The notes beneath the pieces were generated by a model that was given only the letters and a program-made list of their open reading frames with translations, did not search any database and was not told the DNA's origin. Positions 36,053 through 44,195 of a stretch of DNA of 64,000 nucleotides are shown here, in pieces (the first letter of the stretch is position 1; every line of letters starts with the position of its first letter). The position numbers and the translations under genes were made by a program. The DNA is from Deltaproteobacteria bacterium. Its GTDB lineage: Bacteria; Lernaellota; Lernaellaia; JACKCT01. The stretch covers positions 173,108-237,107 of the forward strand of contig JAOSJX010000025.1 of the NCBI GenBank assembly GCA_027493875.1. The letters are read 5' to 3'.

Positions 36053-38146
36053 ACCGCGTCTCGGTCCGTTTCATTTACTTCAAAAATCCCATCGAAAGCC
36101 GCCCGATATTTTTCCGGGATGCGGCCAAGCAGATTCTGTAAGTCATCGTGGCTGAAGCGAGTTCCCTTTTTTCCTTCGAATTCAGTCCAGTGGTACTGCT
36201 CCTCGGTCAATCCCAGCAGCTTGCCCATCTCGCGCTGCGACATGCCGAGGCACTCGCGCACTTTCAGCAGCTTATACTTCGGCCGGGCATCATTGGGCAC
36301 CGGCTTGACGCCAAGCATCTCAGCAACACCCACACCGAAGAACTCAGCCACACGGCGCCTCGTCGCGTGAATGTGCGGCCGCATTCCCCGCCGCTCCCAG
36401 TTGGCAATGGTGCATTCATCGACGCCGATGTTGCCGGGCAAGTTCCTTCTTGGTGAGCCGGTGCCTTGTCCGAAGCCATTCCACCCGTTCACCGAAAGAG
36501 GTCATCTCTTCGAACTTCTTGACCATGTGGATTTCTTCGCTGGTGTTCACGGTAACCACAAGGTCTCCGTCTTTCGGCATTGCCTGCAGTTGTCCGTCGA
36601 AACCGAAGGCTTCCCTCAAAACGTTGAAGTCCAGGTGTATGTCCAGACGTCCTTCCGGCATGGCGACAATCTTCCTGACGACAGTAGCGAGCATTTCTTT
36701 CTGCTCTCCGATGTGCAGTCCTTCAAATACGCTGCTGAAATCTGAGAAAGACGCCTGCAGTTTCGCCAAGTCAACGTGAGTGTGATCGCCGTCGATGCCC
36801 GCTTCTTTGCGAAGCCTGTCGATTTCACCTTCGAGAATCTGCTTTTCCGATTTCAACGGTTTTGCCCGGGCGGTCAGTTCCTCATGGTCGAGCAGGCCGT
36901 CCTGATAGGCGTCCAGAATTCTCTTGAGAGCCTTTTCAACCTCGGCCAGTTGCCGATGGAGCGAGCGCGCCTGGTCGTCGAGGTTCTGCCGGATGAATTC
37001 CTTGTTGGCGATGAACTTTTTCGCCTGCTGAATGACCGGCGTCGGATCGGTCGCCCACTGCGCCAGGGCTTCAATGACTTTTTTGCTCCGTGCGCCATCG
37101 ATCAAAAGTGAGGCCGGAACAAACATCCGGTCCTTTTTGAAGCCGCCACGAGCAGCGGTAGTAGGACCAGTTGCCGCCGCCGCGCCCTTTTTTTCGGATG
37201 GTTGTAACCGGCCATGCTGCCTCCACACAGGCCGCATTTGATCAAACCGGAAAGCAGGTAGGTGGATCGCTTGTTCCGATGGTGCAGGCCGGTCTTGTTG
37301 GTCATGATGTCGTTTGCCTGGGTCCATGTTTCCTTGGAGATAATGGGCGGCCAGACATCCTCGACGATGATCCAGTCCTTTTTGGGGCGCGGCGTCGAAG
37401 TGGAGCTTGTTCCTTTTCGCTTGTTGTAGGTCAGCGCGCCGTAGTAGGTCGGATTTGACAGGGTGCGGCTGACGCTGGTGCCGCTCCAATGTTCGGCATA
37501 GCGCGGTTTCGATTGTTGAGCGTTCAAGTAGTGGGTTACATATCGGATGCTGCGTCGCTCGATGTAGAGGTCGAACATCCTTCGGACGTGCTCGGCTTCG
37601 TCATCGCGGATCACCAGCTTCCCATCCGCCACCTGGTATCCGTAGGGAACCACGCCGCCATTCCATTTCCCCTCTCTGGCGCGCACCAGCATGTGCTCGC
37701 GGACGCGTTCGGCAATCATCTCCCTCTCGAACTGGGCGAACGAACCCAAGACGTTCAGGGTCAACCGCCCCATGGGATTCGAAGTGTCGAAGCGCTGAGA
37801 AATCGAGATGAAGGCGACCTCGTGGTTTTCCAGCGTGTCGAGCAAGCGAAGCAGGTCGCGCAGGTTGCGGCTGATCCGGTCGATCTTGGTGACCACCACA
37901 GCCCCAAACTTTTTTCGCCGCGACATCGGCCATCATCCGATTGAAGGCCGGACGGTTCCCGGTCGAACTGCCGGATAGTCCGGCGTCGGAATAGTGCTCG
38001 TGTATTTTCAGCTTGTGGAACGCGCAATATTCGCGCAGCACCTTTTCCTGGGTCGCCAGCGACTCCGACTGCACCTGCATATCGGTCGATACGCGGGAGT
38101 AAATGGCGACCACGGTTCCGGTTTCTAATCTATCGCTGTCTAGCAT
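36043..38146 (-). CDS. Large serine recombinase with C-terminal helix-turn-helix domains (several indels)
   Basis: ATG at 38,146 with GAGGAGG at 38,151-38,157. The catalytic domain has the nucleophile in AIYSRVSTDMQ, then HYSDAGLSGSSTGNRPAFN, VVVTKIDRISRNLRDLL and GSFAQFEREMIAERV. The recombinase domain follows (EGKWNGGVVPYGYQ, EHWSGTSVSRTLSNPTYYG), a zinc ribbon (IKCGLCGGSM; YYRCS and DVCSG are recovered in another frame near 37,150) and a long coiled-coil (SLHRQLAEVEKALKRILDAY). After the usual end (MPEGRLDIHLDFN) comes a helix-turn-helix (ERVEWLRTRHRLTKKELA, CTIANWERRG) and a second XRE-like one (VRECLGMSQREMGKLLGLTE). About 700 residues with indels near 37,925, 37,190, 37,120 and 36,435. 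Likely the integrase of the element. Confidence 0.85.
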
Positions 38147-38313
38147 CACACCTCCTCGTTTTAGGTTTGTCCCAGGTGTCCCTTACCTCGACGGGACACA
38201 TCATCAAGGCTTTCTTTATTGCGAGGAGCGTGCCACGCACGGCGAGCCGTTCGTGCTGTCAAAAGGCCGTAAATCAAGGGTTTTATTGAATCGTCATGAA
38301 GGGACGGGGCTCA

Positions 38314-38411
38314 TTCCGTTTTGCAAAAGGCGCTATAATTTTTGCAAAAGGGCCTTTCCGTTTTGCAAACCGGCCATTCCGTTTTGCAAATTGGCCTTTT
38401 CGTTTTGCACT
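38314..38411. repeat. Five 21-bp iterons with a palindromic TTTTGCAAA core
   Basis: TTTTGC starts at 38,319, 38,340, 38,361, 38,382 and 38,403: exactly 21 bases apart each time. The fuller unit is TTCCGTTTTGCAAANNGGCC; the second copy is the most divergent. TTTTGCAAAA is its own reverse complement. A 21-bp period puts every copy on the same face of the helix. It lies between the leftward recombinase and the rightward replication operon, 160-250 bases before the sigma-54-like promoter. Confidence 0.85.
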
Positions 38412-38567
38412 TTTCGCGGAAAACGGTCCGGGTAACTGCCGTAACTTATTGTAATCAAAAGTAAATCGCCTTCGATTTGCACTTTTTCAAAAACTGCTCG
38501 CCCCATTACCCGTCCAATTTTCGTATTTTCATTTAGAAACAACTGGTTATCCGCTTTGTTCGGCAAG

Positions 38568-38582
38568 TGGCATCCCTCTTGC
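38568..38582 (+). promoter_or_regulatory. Sigma-54 (-24/-12) promoter candidate for the replication operon
   Basis: TGGCATCCCTCTTGC has the GG and GC elements with exact sigma-54 spacing (consensus TGGCAY-R-N4-TTGCW; mismatches at R and the final W). Transcription would begin near 38,594, 27 bases before the ATG at 38,621, which has GAGGAGG. A phage-borne sigma-54 activator (29,234-30,200) and phased upstream repeats (38,314-38,411) support it. Confidence 0.6.
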
Positions 38583-38620
38583 GCTTAGGGCCTCCCGGTT
38601 CATTTGACCGAGGAGGATCG

Positions 38621-38834
38621 ATGGGAACCACGAACATCAATGAAGTCCGCATCTACCACACTGCATTACCGGAGTCGCAGGTAAAACGCCGCGCCGATGA
38701 TCTCGTGCGGCTCCTGGCCCTCGGTCTGGCGCGATCTGTAGTGCAGCCACCCCTCTCAAGCCGGGAAGCGAAATGGGCCTCCAAGCGACCCACGAAAAGC
38801 AACGGATCGTCTGATGCGCGGGAGGGCTTCGTGA
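38621..38834 (+). CDS. Small hypothetical protein, first gene of the replication operon
   Basis: ATG at 38,621 behind GAGGAGGA. It reads MGTTNINEVRIYHTALPES, then VKRRADDLVRLLALGLARSV, an amphipathic helix, and SSREAKWASKRPTKSNG. As written the frame runs on into the next gene without a stop; a TGA overlaps the ATG at 38,834 one frame away, so an indel is likely and the true length is about 70 residues. No family recognised; the position at the head of the operon suggests a small recombination or regulatory factor. Confidence 0.5.
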
Positions 38835-39290
38835 TGGCTGCTCGCACCGCGCGGAAAAAATCAAGCGAGCGGATGAACGCGCAGGCGATTCGTCAATTTC
38901 TCATCGAATATTTCCAGGCTCCACGCGGTCAAAGGCGATTTGAAACCTTCCCGGACCTACGAGGTGGTCGAGCGGTCATCCTCCAAGATCAAGATCACCA
39001 CACGCAACGGTCATGAGCGATCCGTACAAACCCTTTTCGCGGATCTGGTGACTTGTAAAAGCCTGAAGTATGGCGAGTTCCGGCGCGTTGATTTGTTCTG
39101 GGGAGCGGAGCGCAAGGAACAGGAAAAATACAGCGCTCCCAGTATCTCGTCCATTGACCTCACTGAGGACGACTCCTTCCCAGCGCCAGAGTTCACATCC
39201 AGCGGCGCGCCGCTTCCCGTCGACGCCTTCATGAAGCAAAGCCTCGCAGGCCGACCTTCCCGTAAATCCAGAAAGGAAAAAGCATCATGA
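38834..39290 (+). CDS. Hypothetical protein of the recombination operon (one indel)
   Basis: From ATG at 38,834: MAARTARKKSSERMNAQAIR, FLIEYFQ, then after an indel near 38,925 VKGDLKPSRTYEVVERSSSK, IKITTRNGHERSVQTLFADL and RRVDLFWGAERKEQEKYSAP. The middle has the strand pattern of a small beta domain and the end is disordered (PSRKSRKEKAS). About 150 residues. The TGA overlaps the start of the nuclease gene (ATGA at 39,287), indicating coupled translation. Family unknown. Confidence 0.5.
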
Positions 39291-40309
39291 CCAATCCCCG
39301 CATGACGTCCACCTATTCGATGTGGAGTCTGTTCCGCAACTGCCGGATGGCCTGCAAGCTGCGGTATCTCGATTTCCTCGTCGCGTTGGAATCCGATCCG
39401 AATCTTCGTTTTGGCTCGGCTGTCCATCAGTTCCTCGAGTGCTGGCACAAGCACCGCGATCTCACTCAGGTGTTCGACCTGATTGATCGCTCATATCCGA
39501 ACCGTGCTGCCGACGACGACCAGTTACGTGACTGGCATCTGGCGACGGCCATCATGAAGGGATATGCCGCTCTGTATCCGGTCGAGGAGTTTTCGGTCGT
39601 CGAACTGGAAAAGAAGTTCGAGGGCGAGATCGTCAACCCGGCGACCGGCGCAACCTCGCGCAGTTTCACCCTGGCGGGCAAGGTCGACGGCATCGTCCGG
39701 ATTGGCGACGAGCATTTCCTCCTGGAACACAAGACCGCCTCGATCCTCGATTCCGGTTACATCGAGCGGCTCTGGACCGATTTCCAGATCATCCTCTATT
39801 GCTGGTACGTCGAGCAGGTGCTGGGCATTCGCATCAACGGCGTCATCTACAACGTCATCGTCAAAGCCAAGCTCCAGCAGTCCAAGGGCGAAAGCGAAAC
39901 CGAGTACGAAGCTCGTCGCGCCGAACTGATCGCCAAGTCCAAGACCGGCAAGACCACGGCCAAACGCCGCATGCCGGAAACGAATGACGAATTCCAGGCG
40001 CGCCTCGCTACAAAATACACCGAGCCGGGAATGTTCCACCGGGAGATTCTGTACATCTCCCGCGACCGCTTCGCCGTGCTCCAGTCCGAACTCTGGGAAC
40101 TGACCCAGAACTTCCTCGACGCCCGTCGCCGCGACACCTGGTACCAGAACACCTCCCAGTGCTTCCAGTACGGCAGACCGTGCGCCTACTTCCCGCTATG
40201 CCGCAGCGATTTCTCTCCGCTGGTCCGCGACAACCACTACCGGGTCGAACCACCCCACACCGAACTTTCCGACAACGTCACGACAACGGACAACGCGACC
40301 GTTTTTTAG
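39287..40309 (+). CDS. PD-(D/E)XK nuclease with Fe-S-type cysteines (Cas4/RecB-like)
   Basis: 340 residues without indels. The N-terminus has FRNCRMACKLRYLDFLVALE, then FGSAVHQFLECW (motif with His). The nuclease core is GKVDGIVRI followed by FLLEHKTASILD (D and E-x-K residues). The C-terminus has QCFQYGRPCAYFPLC, and with the N-terminal Cys gives a likely 4Fe-4S cluster, as in Cas4 and AddB-type exonucleases. In phages such an enzyme resects DNA ends for single-strand annealing. It leads directly into a Sak4-like gene, the expected partner. Confidence 0.87.
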   Translation: MTNPRMTSTYSMWSLFRNCRMACKLRYLDFLVALESDPNLRFGSAVHQFLECWHKHRDLTQVFDLIDRSYPNRAADDDQLRDWHLATAIMKGYAALYPVEEFSVVELEKKFEGEIVNPATGATSRSFTLAGKVDGIVRIGDEHFLLEHKTASILDSGYIERLWTDFQIILYCWYVEQVLGIRINGVIYNVIVKAKLQQSKGESETEYEARRAELIAKSKTGKTTAKRRMPETNDEFQARLATKYTEPGMFHREILYISRDRFAVLQSELWELTQNFLDARRRDTWYQNTSQCFQYGRPCAYFPLCRSDFSPLVRDNHYRVEPPHTELSDNVTTTDNATVF

Positions 40310-40321
40310 AAGGAGACCGCA

Positions 40322-41056
40322 ATGATTTTGCCCAAGGAAAAATCCAAACCCAAGACTGAACTGTCCGAGTTCACGATCTTCGGCTACGGCATGCCCAAGA
40401 TCGGCAAGACCACATTTGCCGCCGGATTCCCCGACGCCGTCTTTCTGGCGACCGAGGCCGGTCACAACGCCCTGTCGATTTTCAAAGTCGACCTGCCGGA
40501 CTGGGACGCTTTTCTCGAAGCCTGCCGCGAACTGGCCGAAGGCAAGCACAGCTTCCGCAACATCATCATCGACACCGTGGACAACTTGTGGCTGCTTTGC
40601 CGCAACCACATCTGCGCCAAGAACAAGATCGAACACGAGGGCGATCTGGCCTACGGCAAGGGCTATGCGCTGATCCTCAATGAGTTTGCCCGCGTGCTGA
40701 TGAAGCTCTCGATGTTGCCTTACGGACTTGTCCTGATCTCGCACGCCACGGTTCAGGAAATCCAGACCCGCACGGGCGCGATGCACAAGGTCGTGCCGTC
40801 GCTTCCCGACAAACCGCGCAAGCTGGTTCTCGGCATGGCCGACATGATCCTGTTCTTCGATCAGGACATCGTGCGCGCCGAAGACGGCAAGCAGACCATC
40901 CGCCGTGTCATTCGCACCCAGCCCAGCCCGAACTATGAGGCCGGAGATCGCACGGGGCGCCTGCCCGATGTGATCGATCTCGACTACCGGAAATTCGTGG
41001 ACGCCTTCGGACGCCCGGCACAGCCCGCCGCCAACCCCAACAAGAAAGCTCAGTAG
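40322..41056 (+). CDS. Sak4-like RecA-fold ATPase
   Basis: 244 residues, intact. Walker A is GYGMPKIGKTTFA (near residue 21-33), Walker B-like NIIIDTVDNLWLL, and later LPYGLVLISHATVQEI and DKPRKLVLGMADMILFFD. This short RecA-like core with an AAA_24-type layout is that of phage Sak4 single-strand annealing ATPases. Gene order nuclease, Sak4, DUF669-type SSB is a recurrent phage recombination module. It should act with the single-stranded DNA-binding product of 41,069-41,536. Confidence 0.82.
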   Translation: MILPKEKSKPKTELSEFTIFGYGMPKIGKTTFAAGFPDAVFLATEAGHNALSIFKVDLPDWDAFLEACRELAEGKHSFRNIIIDTVDNLWLLCRNHICAKNKIEHEGDLAYGKGYALILNEFARVLMKLSMLPYGLVLISHATVQEIQTRTGAMHKVVPSLPDKPRKLVLGMADMILFFDQDIVRAEDGKQTIRRVIRTQPSPNYEAGDRTGRLPDVIDLDYRKFVDAFGRPAQPAANPNKKAQ

Positions 41057-41068
41057 GAGGACAAGCTC

Positions 41069-41536
41069 ATGTCGAACCAACCCCCCGTCGATTCCGCCGA
41101 TCTGGCCGTCTATGACGATGACTACGCTGCCGCCGATGTGCAGCCCAATCAGTTCGATGAAGTGCCGGACGGCAAGTACCAGATCAAGATCGAGAAGGTC
41201 GAACTCGTCCGCACCCAGAACGGCGCGCCCATGCTCAAGTGGCACCTTCGTGTGCTCGGCCCGCAGCATCGCGGTCGCATGATGTTTCGCAACAACGTCA
41301 TGTCCAGCAGCGAGACCATCAAGTTCCTCAAAGCCGACCTGCTTGCCTGCGGCCTGGAACTCGGCAAGCTCTCCGACCTTCCGTCGCGGCTCGGCGAACT
41401 TCTGGATGTCGCCCTCGAGGTCACGAAAAAGACGCGCGGCGAGTACGCCAACGTCTACCTCAACAAGCGCATCGTCCTCGACGACCCCGATGCGGATTAT
41501 CAGAACGCGGCCCAAGGCCCGCTGTCGGCGTTCTGA
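41069..41536 (+). CDS. DUF669-like single-stranded DNA-binding phage protein
   Basis: 155 residues. The core DEVPDGKYQIKIEKVELVRT, GAPMLKWHLRVLGPQHRGRM and ETIKFLKADLLACGLELGKL matches DUF669, an OB-fold family that serves as SSB in phages with Sak4. The C-terminus ends in an acidic/aromatic stretch (DDPDADYQNAAQGPLSAF), as SSB tails often do. Lies 12 bases after the ATPase and 2 before the ERCC4 nuclease. No indels. Confidence 0.78.
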   Translation: MSNQPPVDSADLAVYDDDYAAADVQPNQFDEVPDGKYQIKIEKVELVRTQNGAPMLKWHLRVLGPQHRGRMMFRNNVMSSSETIKFLKADLLACGLELGKLSDLPSRLGELLDVALEVTKKTRGEYANVYLNKRIVLDDPDADYQNAAQGPLSAF

Positions 41537-41538
41537 GC

Positions 41539-41979
41539 ATGGAAGCAATTTCCATCATCGTCGACACCCGCGAGCAGGTTCCCTACGCCTTCGGTTCCCG
41601 GCAGGTGGTGCGCCAGGCGCTGCCTGCCGGGGATTATTCGGTAGAGGGACTCGAATCGCTCATTGCTGTCGAGCGCAAGACGCTGGAGGACTTCGTCCAT
41701 TCGGTGATCCGCGACCGCGAGCGATTCAAGAAGGAGCTTTCAAAACTCGCTGACTACACCCACGCCTGCATCGTGGTCGAAGCGAGCCTGCCGGACGTCC
41801 TTCTATCCCGCTACCCATCGGGAGCCCATCCCAACTCGGTATTCGGAGCAACGGTCTCCATCTGCGTGGACCACGGCGTGCCGGTTTTTTTCTGCGGCGA
41901 CCGCCAGGCGGCGCGACGCTTCACCGAAGAATTCTTGGTGCGCTCGGTCATGAAAATCAGTGCCGAAAGGAACCTATGA
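41539..41979 (+). CDS. ERCC4-type (XPF-fold) nuclease
   Basis: 146 residues from ATG at 41,539. It carries the ERCC4 catalytic pattern: IIVDTREQVPYAFG, LPAGDYSVEGLE and IAVERKTLEDFVHSV (the D, E-R-K residues), then ERFKKELSKLADYTHACIVV. Phage relatives are structure-specific nucleases acting on branched DNA, without the helicase part of XPF. The end overlaps the start of the RecD2-like gene by ATGA. Complete. Confidence 0.87.
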   Translation: MEAISIIVDTREQVPYAFGSRQVVRQALPAGDYSVEGLESLIAVERKTLEDFVHSVIRDRERFKKELSKLADYTHACIVVEASLPDVLLSRYPSGAHPNSVFGATVSICVDHGVPVFFCGDRQAARRFTEEFLVRSVMKISAERNL

Positions 41980-44195
41980 ACGAATCGCCTCAATACCTGC
42001 GCGGCCGCGTGGAGACGCTGTTTCATGCATCGCCGGGTTTTTCCGCCGGTCGCCTGAAGGATGAGAACGACCGCCGTGTCACATTCGCGGGTAAGGTGGT
42101 TGCCGCTGTCGGCGAGCAGGTCATCCTCCAGGGCGCGTGGGTGAATCATCCGAAATACGGCAAGCAGTTCCAGGCCGACACGCTCACCCACGATCTCGAT
42201 CTATCGGTTGAGGGATTGGCGCACTACCTGGCGAACAATCCGGCGTTCGTCGGGCTGGGTCCAGTCAAGGCCAAACGGATCGCCCAAACGTTCGGCAGAA
42301 ACTTCGGTCGCGCCATCGTCGAGAATCCAGAGGCCGTGGCAAAGGCCGGGCCGATCACCATCGCGGCTGCCCGGAACATCCAGACCGAATGGCTTCGGCA
42401 CCAAGCGATCAATGCGGCCGCGACCGAGTTATCCGCATTTGGCCTCACCCACCACCAGGTGCGTTCGCTGATCGACAAGTACGGCAACGACGCGGTCTCG
42501 ATCATCAAAAGCGATCCGTACCTGATCGTGCGCGATATCCGAGGTTTCGGTTTCAAGCGCGTGGACGCCATCGCCCGCAAGGTGGGCGTGCCGAAAGAGT
42601 TTCCACCGCGGGTGCGCGCCGGGATTATCGATTGTCTCGACGATGCTCTCGACCAGGGGCACACCTGGATCGAGGAAGCGGACCTCATTGAGCGCGCCAA
42701 CAAGCTGCTCGTCATGGACTCGTTGCAGAGCCGCGAGATCATCGAGATGGAACTCAGCGGTTTGATTTCCAAGGGTGTGCTCGCCTGCGATTCCTATGAC
42801 GGACGTTTCCTCATTTCCCGCGCCGATATCCGAACGATGGAACGCGACGTGGAGCAGTGGCTTCGCGGCGGGGACAAGGATCATCCCAGCGTGCTCGACA
42901 TGCTGGGCGTCTGGCAGAAAGTCCACGATGGCGAACTTTGCTCCGCACTGAATCCCCAACAACGCGCTGCCGTGGTCGCTGCCCTCACGCACCAGATCAC
43001 CGTGATCTCAGGCGGCGCGGGCAGCGGCAAGACCTTCACCGTGGGCGATCTGACGATAGTCCTCGATGAACACGGTCTGGTCGTGGTGCTCGCAGCGCCA
43101 ACCGGCAAAGCGGCCAAGCGCCTTGAGCAGATTGTCGGTAAAGAGGCGTTCACCATACATCGGCTTCTGGGCTTCAACGGCCATGAGTGGTCGCGCGGCC
43201 CCGATGATCCAATCGACGCCGACGTCGTGATCATCGACGAGACCTCGATGGTGGACCTGCACCTGGCGTGGCGGCTCTTGCGCGCCATCGACCATGACAA
43301 AACCGCCATCGTGTTCGTCGGCGATCACAACCAGCTACCGCCGGTCGGCCCCGGCGATCTGCTGCGCGATATGATTCACACGGGCATCGTGCCCGGTGTC
43401 GTGCTCACGGACGTCGTTCGCCAAGCCGGGGAACTCAAGGAAAACAGCACGGCGATCCTACGCGGGACTGTTGCCAGGACCTCGGCCCAGGTCGATGCGC
43501 GCGGCCGACGCCCCTGGTATCTGATCGACGAGTTCACCGACCCGTGGGACGTGCGGCGGTTCCTCCGGGACCTCTATGAGACGGTCCTGGCTGACAAGCT
43601 GGGGTACGACCTACTCGATGACATCCAGTTGCTCACGCCCAAGCGCAAGGACATCCTGGGCGTCGACGACCTGAACATCGAACTGCAGAGTCTGGTCCAG
43701 CGGAAGCTCTGGGGCGTTGAGACGCCTGCCGTGCCGCAAGGCCGCCGCCCCGCGTTTCTCCTCCACGACAAGGTCATCCAGCGCCGCAACAACTACGACC
43801 TCGGCATCATGAACGGATCGATCGGGCGCGTCCTCGAACTGCTGCCCCACGGTGATCTGCGGGTGCGCTTCGACAACGCCGAGGTGACCCTGTGCCGCGC
43901 CGACGGCGATCTGGACGATCTGCAACTCGCGTATGCCCTGACGATCCACCAGTGCCAGGGCAGCGAGTTCCCCTGCGCCGTGGTCATCGTCCACAAGTCA
44001 CATTCCTTCATGCACAGCCAAAACCTTTTCTACACCGGTGTCTCTCGCGCCAAGCAGACCACCATCGTCATCGGCGACCGCTGGGGCGTGCGCAACTGCG
44101 CCACGAAGAAGGCCAACGACGAGCGCAGTACGTTCTTGGGGTTGTGGCGTAAGGGCAGCGAGGCGGCCTCGATCAAGGAGGCGCTGAATGGTTGA
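41976..44195 (+). CDS. RecD2-like DNA helicase
   Basis: 739 residues, intact. The N-terminal part has the small OB-like and HhH segments of RecD2 (VILQGAWVNHPKYGKQFQAD, NPAFVGLGPVKAKRIAQTFG, IRGFGFKRVDAIARKVGVP). The helicase core carries Walker A ISGGAGSGKTFT (near residue 347), VVLAAPTGKAAKRLEQIVG, VVIIDETSMVD, FVGDHNQLPPVGPGDLL and the motif VI end YALTIHQCQGSEFP and YTGVSRAKQTTIVIGD. RecD2 is a 5'-3' superfamily 1B helicase. Its place in the operon suggests fork restart or strand exchange during element replication. Confidence 0.93.
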   Translation: MNESPQYLRGRVETLFHASPGFSAGRLKDENDRRVTFAGKVVAAVGEQVILQGAWVNHPKYGKQFQADTLTHDLDLSVEGLAHYLANNPAFVGLGPVKAKRIAQTFGRNFGRAIVENPEAVAKAGPITIAAARNIQTEWLRHQAINAAATELSAFGLTHHQVRSLIDKYGNDAVSIIKSDPYLIVRDIRGFGFKRVDAIARKVGVPKEFPPRVRAGIIDCLDDALDQGHTWIEEADLIERANKLLVMDSLQSREIIEMELSGLISKGVLACDSYDGRFLISRADIRTMERDVEQWLRGGDKDHPSVLDMLGVWQKVHDGELCSALNPQQRAAVVAALTHQITVISGGAGSGKTFTVGDLTIVLDEHGLVVVLAAPTGKAAKRLEQIVGKEAFTIHRLLGFNGHEWSRGPDDPIDADVVIIDETSMVDLHLAWRLLRAIDHDKTAIVFVGDHNQLPPVGPGDLLRDMIHTGIVPGVVLTDVVRQAGELKENSTAILRGTVARTSAQVDARGRRPWYLIDEFTDPWDVRRFLRDLYETVLADKLGYDLLDDIQLLTPKRKDILGVDDLNIELQSLVQRKLWGVETPAVPQGRRPAFLLHDKVIQRRNNYDLGIMNGSIGRVLELLPHGDLRVRFDNAEVTLCRADGDLDDLQLAYALTIHQCQGSEFPCAVVIVHKSHSFMHSQNLFYTGVSRAKQTTIVIGDRWGVRNCATKKANDERSTFLGLWRKGSEAASIKEALNG

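Noticed and set aside
38314..38411. CRISPR-like direct repeats
   Set aside because: The units are contiguous 21-mers without unique spacers, and no cas gene is nearby; the PD-(D/E)XK enzyme belongs to a phage recombination set.
38333..38566. A 77-codon frame on the minus strand with LQNGxAx heptads
   Set aside because: Its repeats are only the translation of the 21-bp DNA iterons, both strands give heptads, and there is no ribosome site.
40196..41548. A 450-codon minus-strand frame over the Sak4/DUF669 genes
   Set aside because: Antisense of well-supported genes in a GC-rich frame; no family pattern and no ribosome site.
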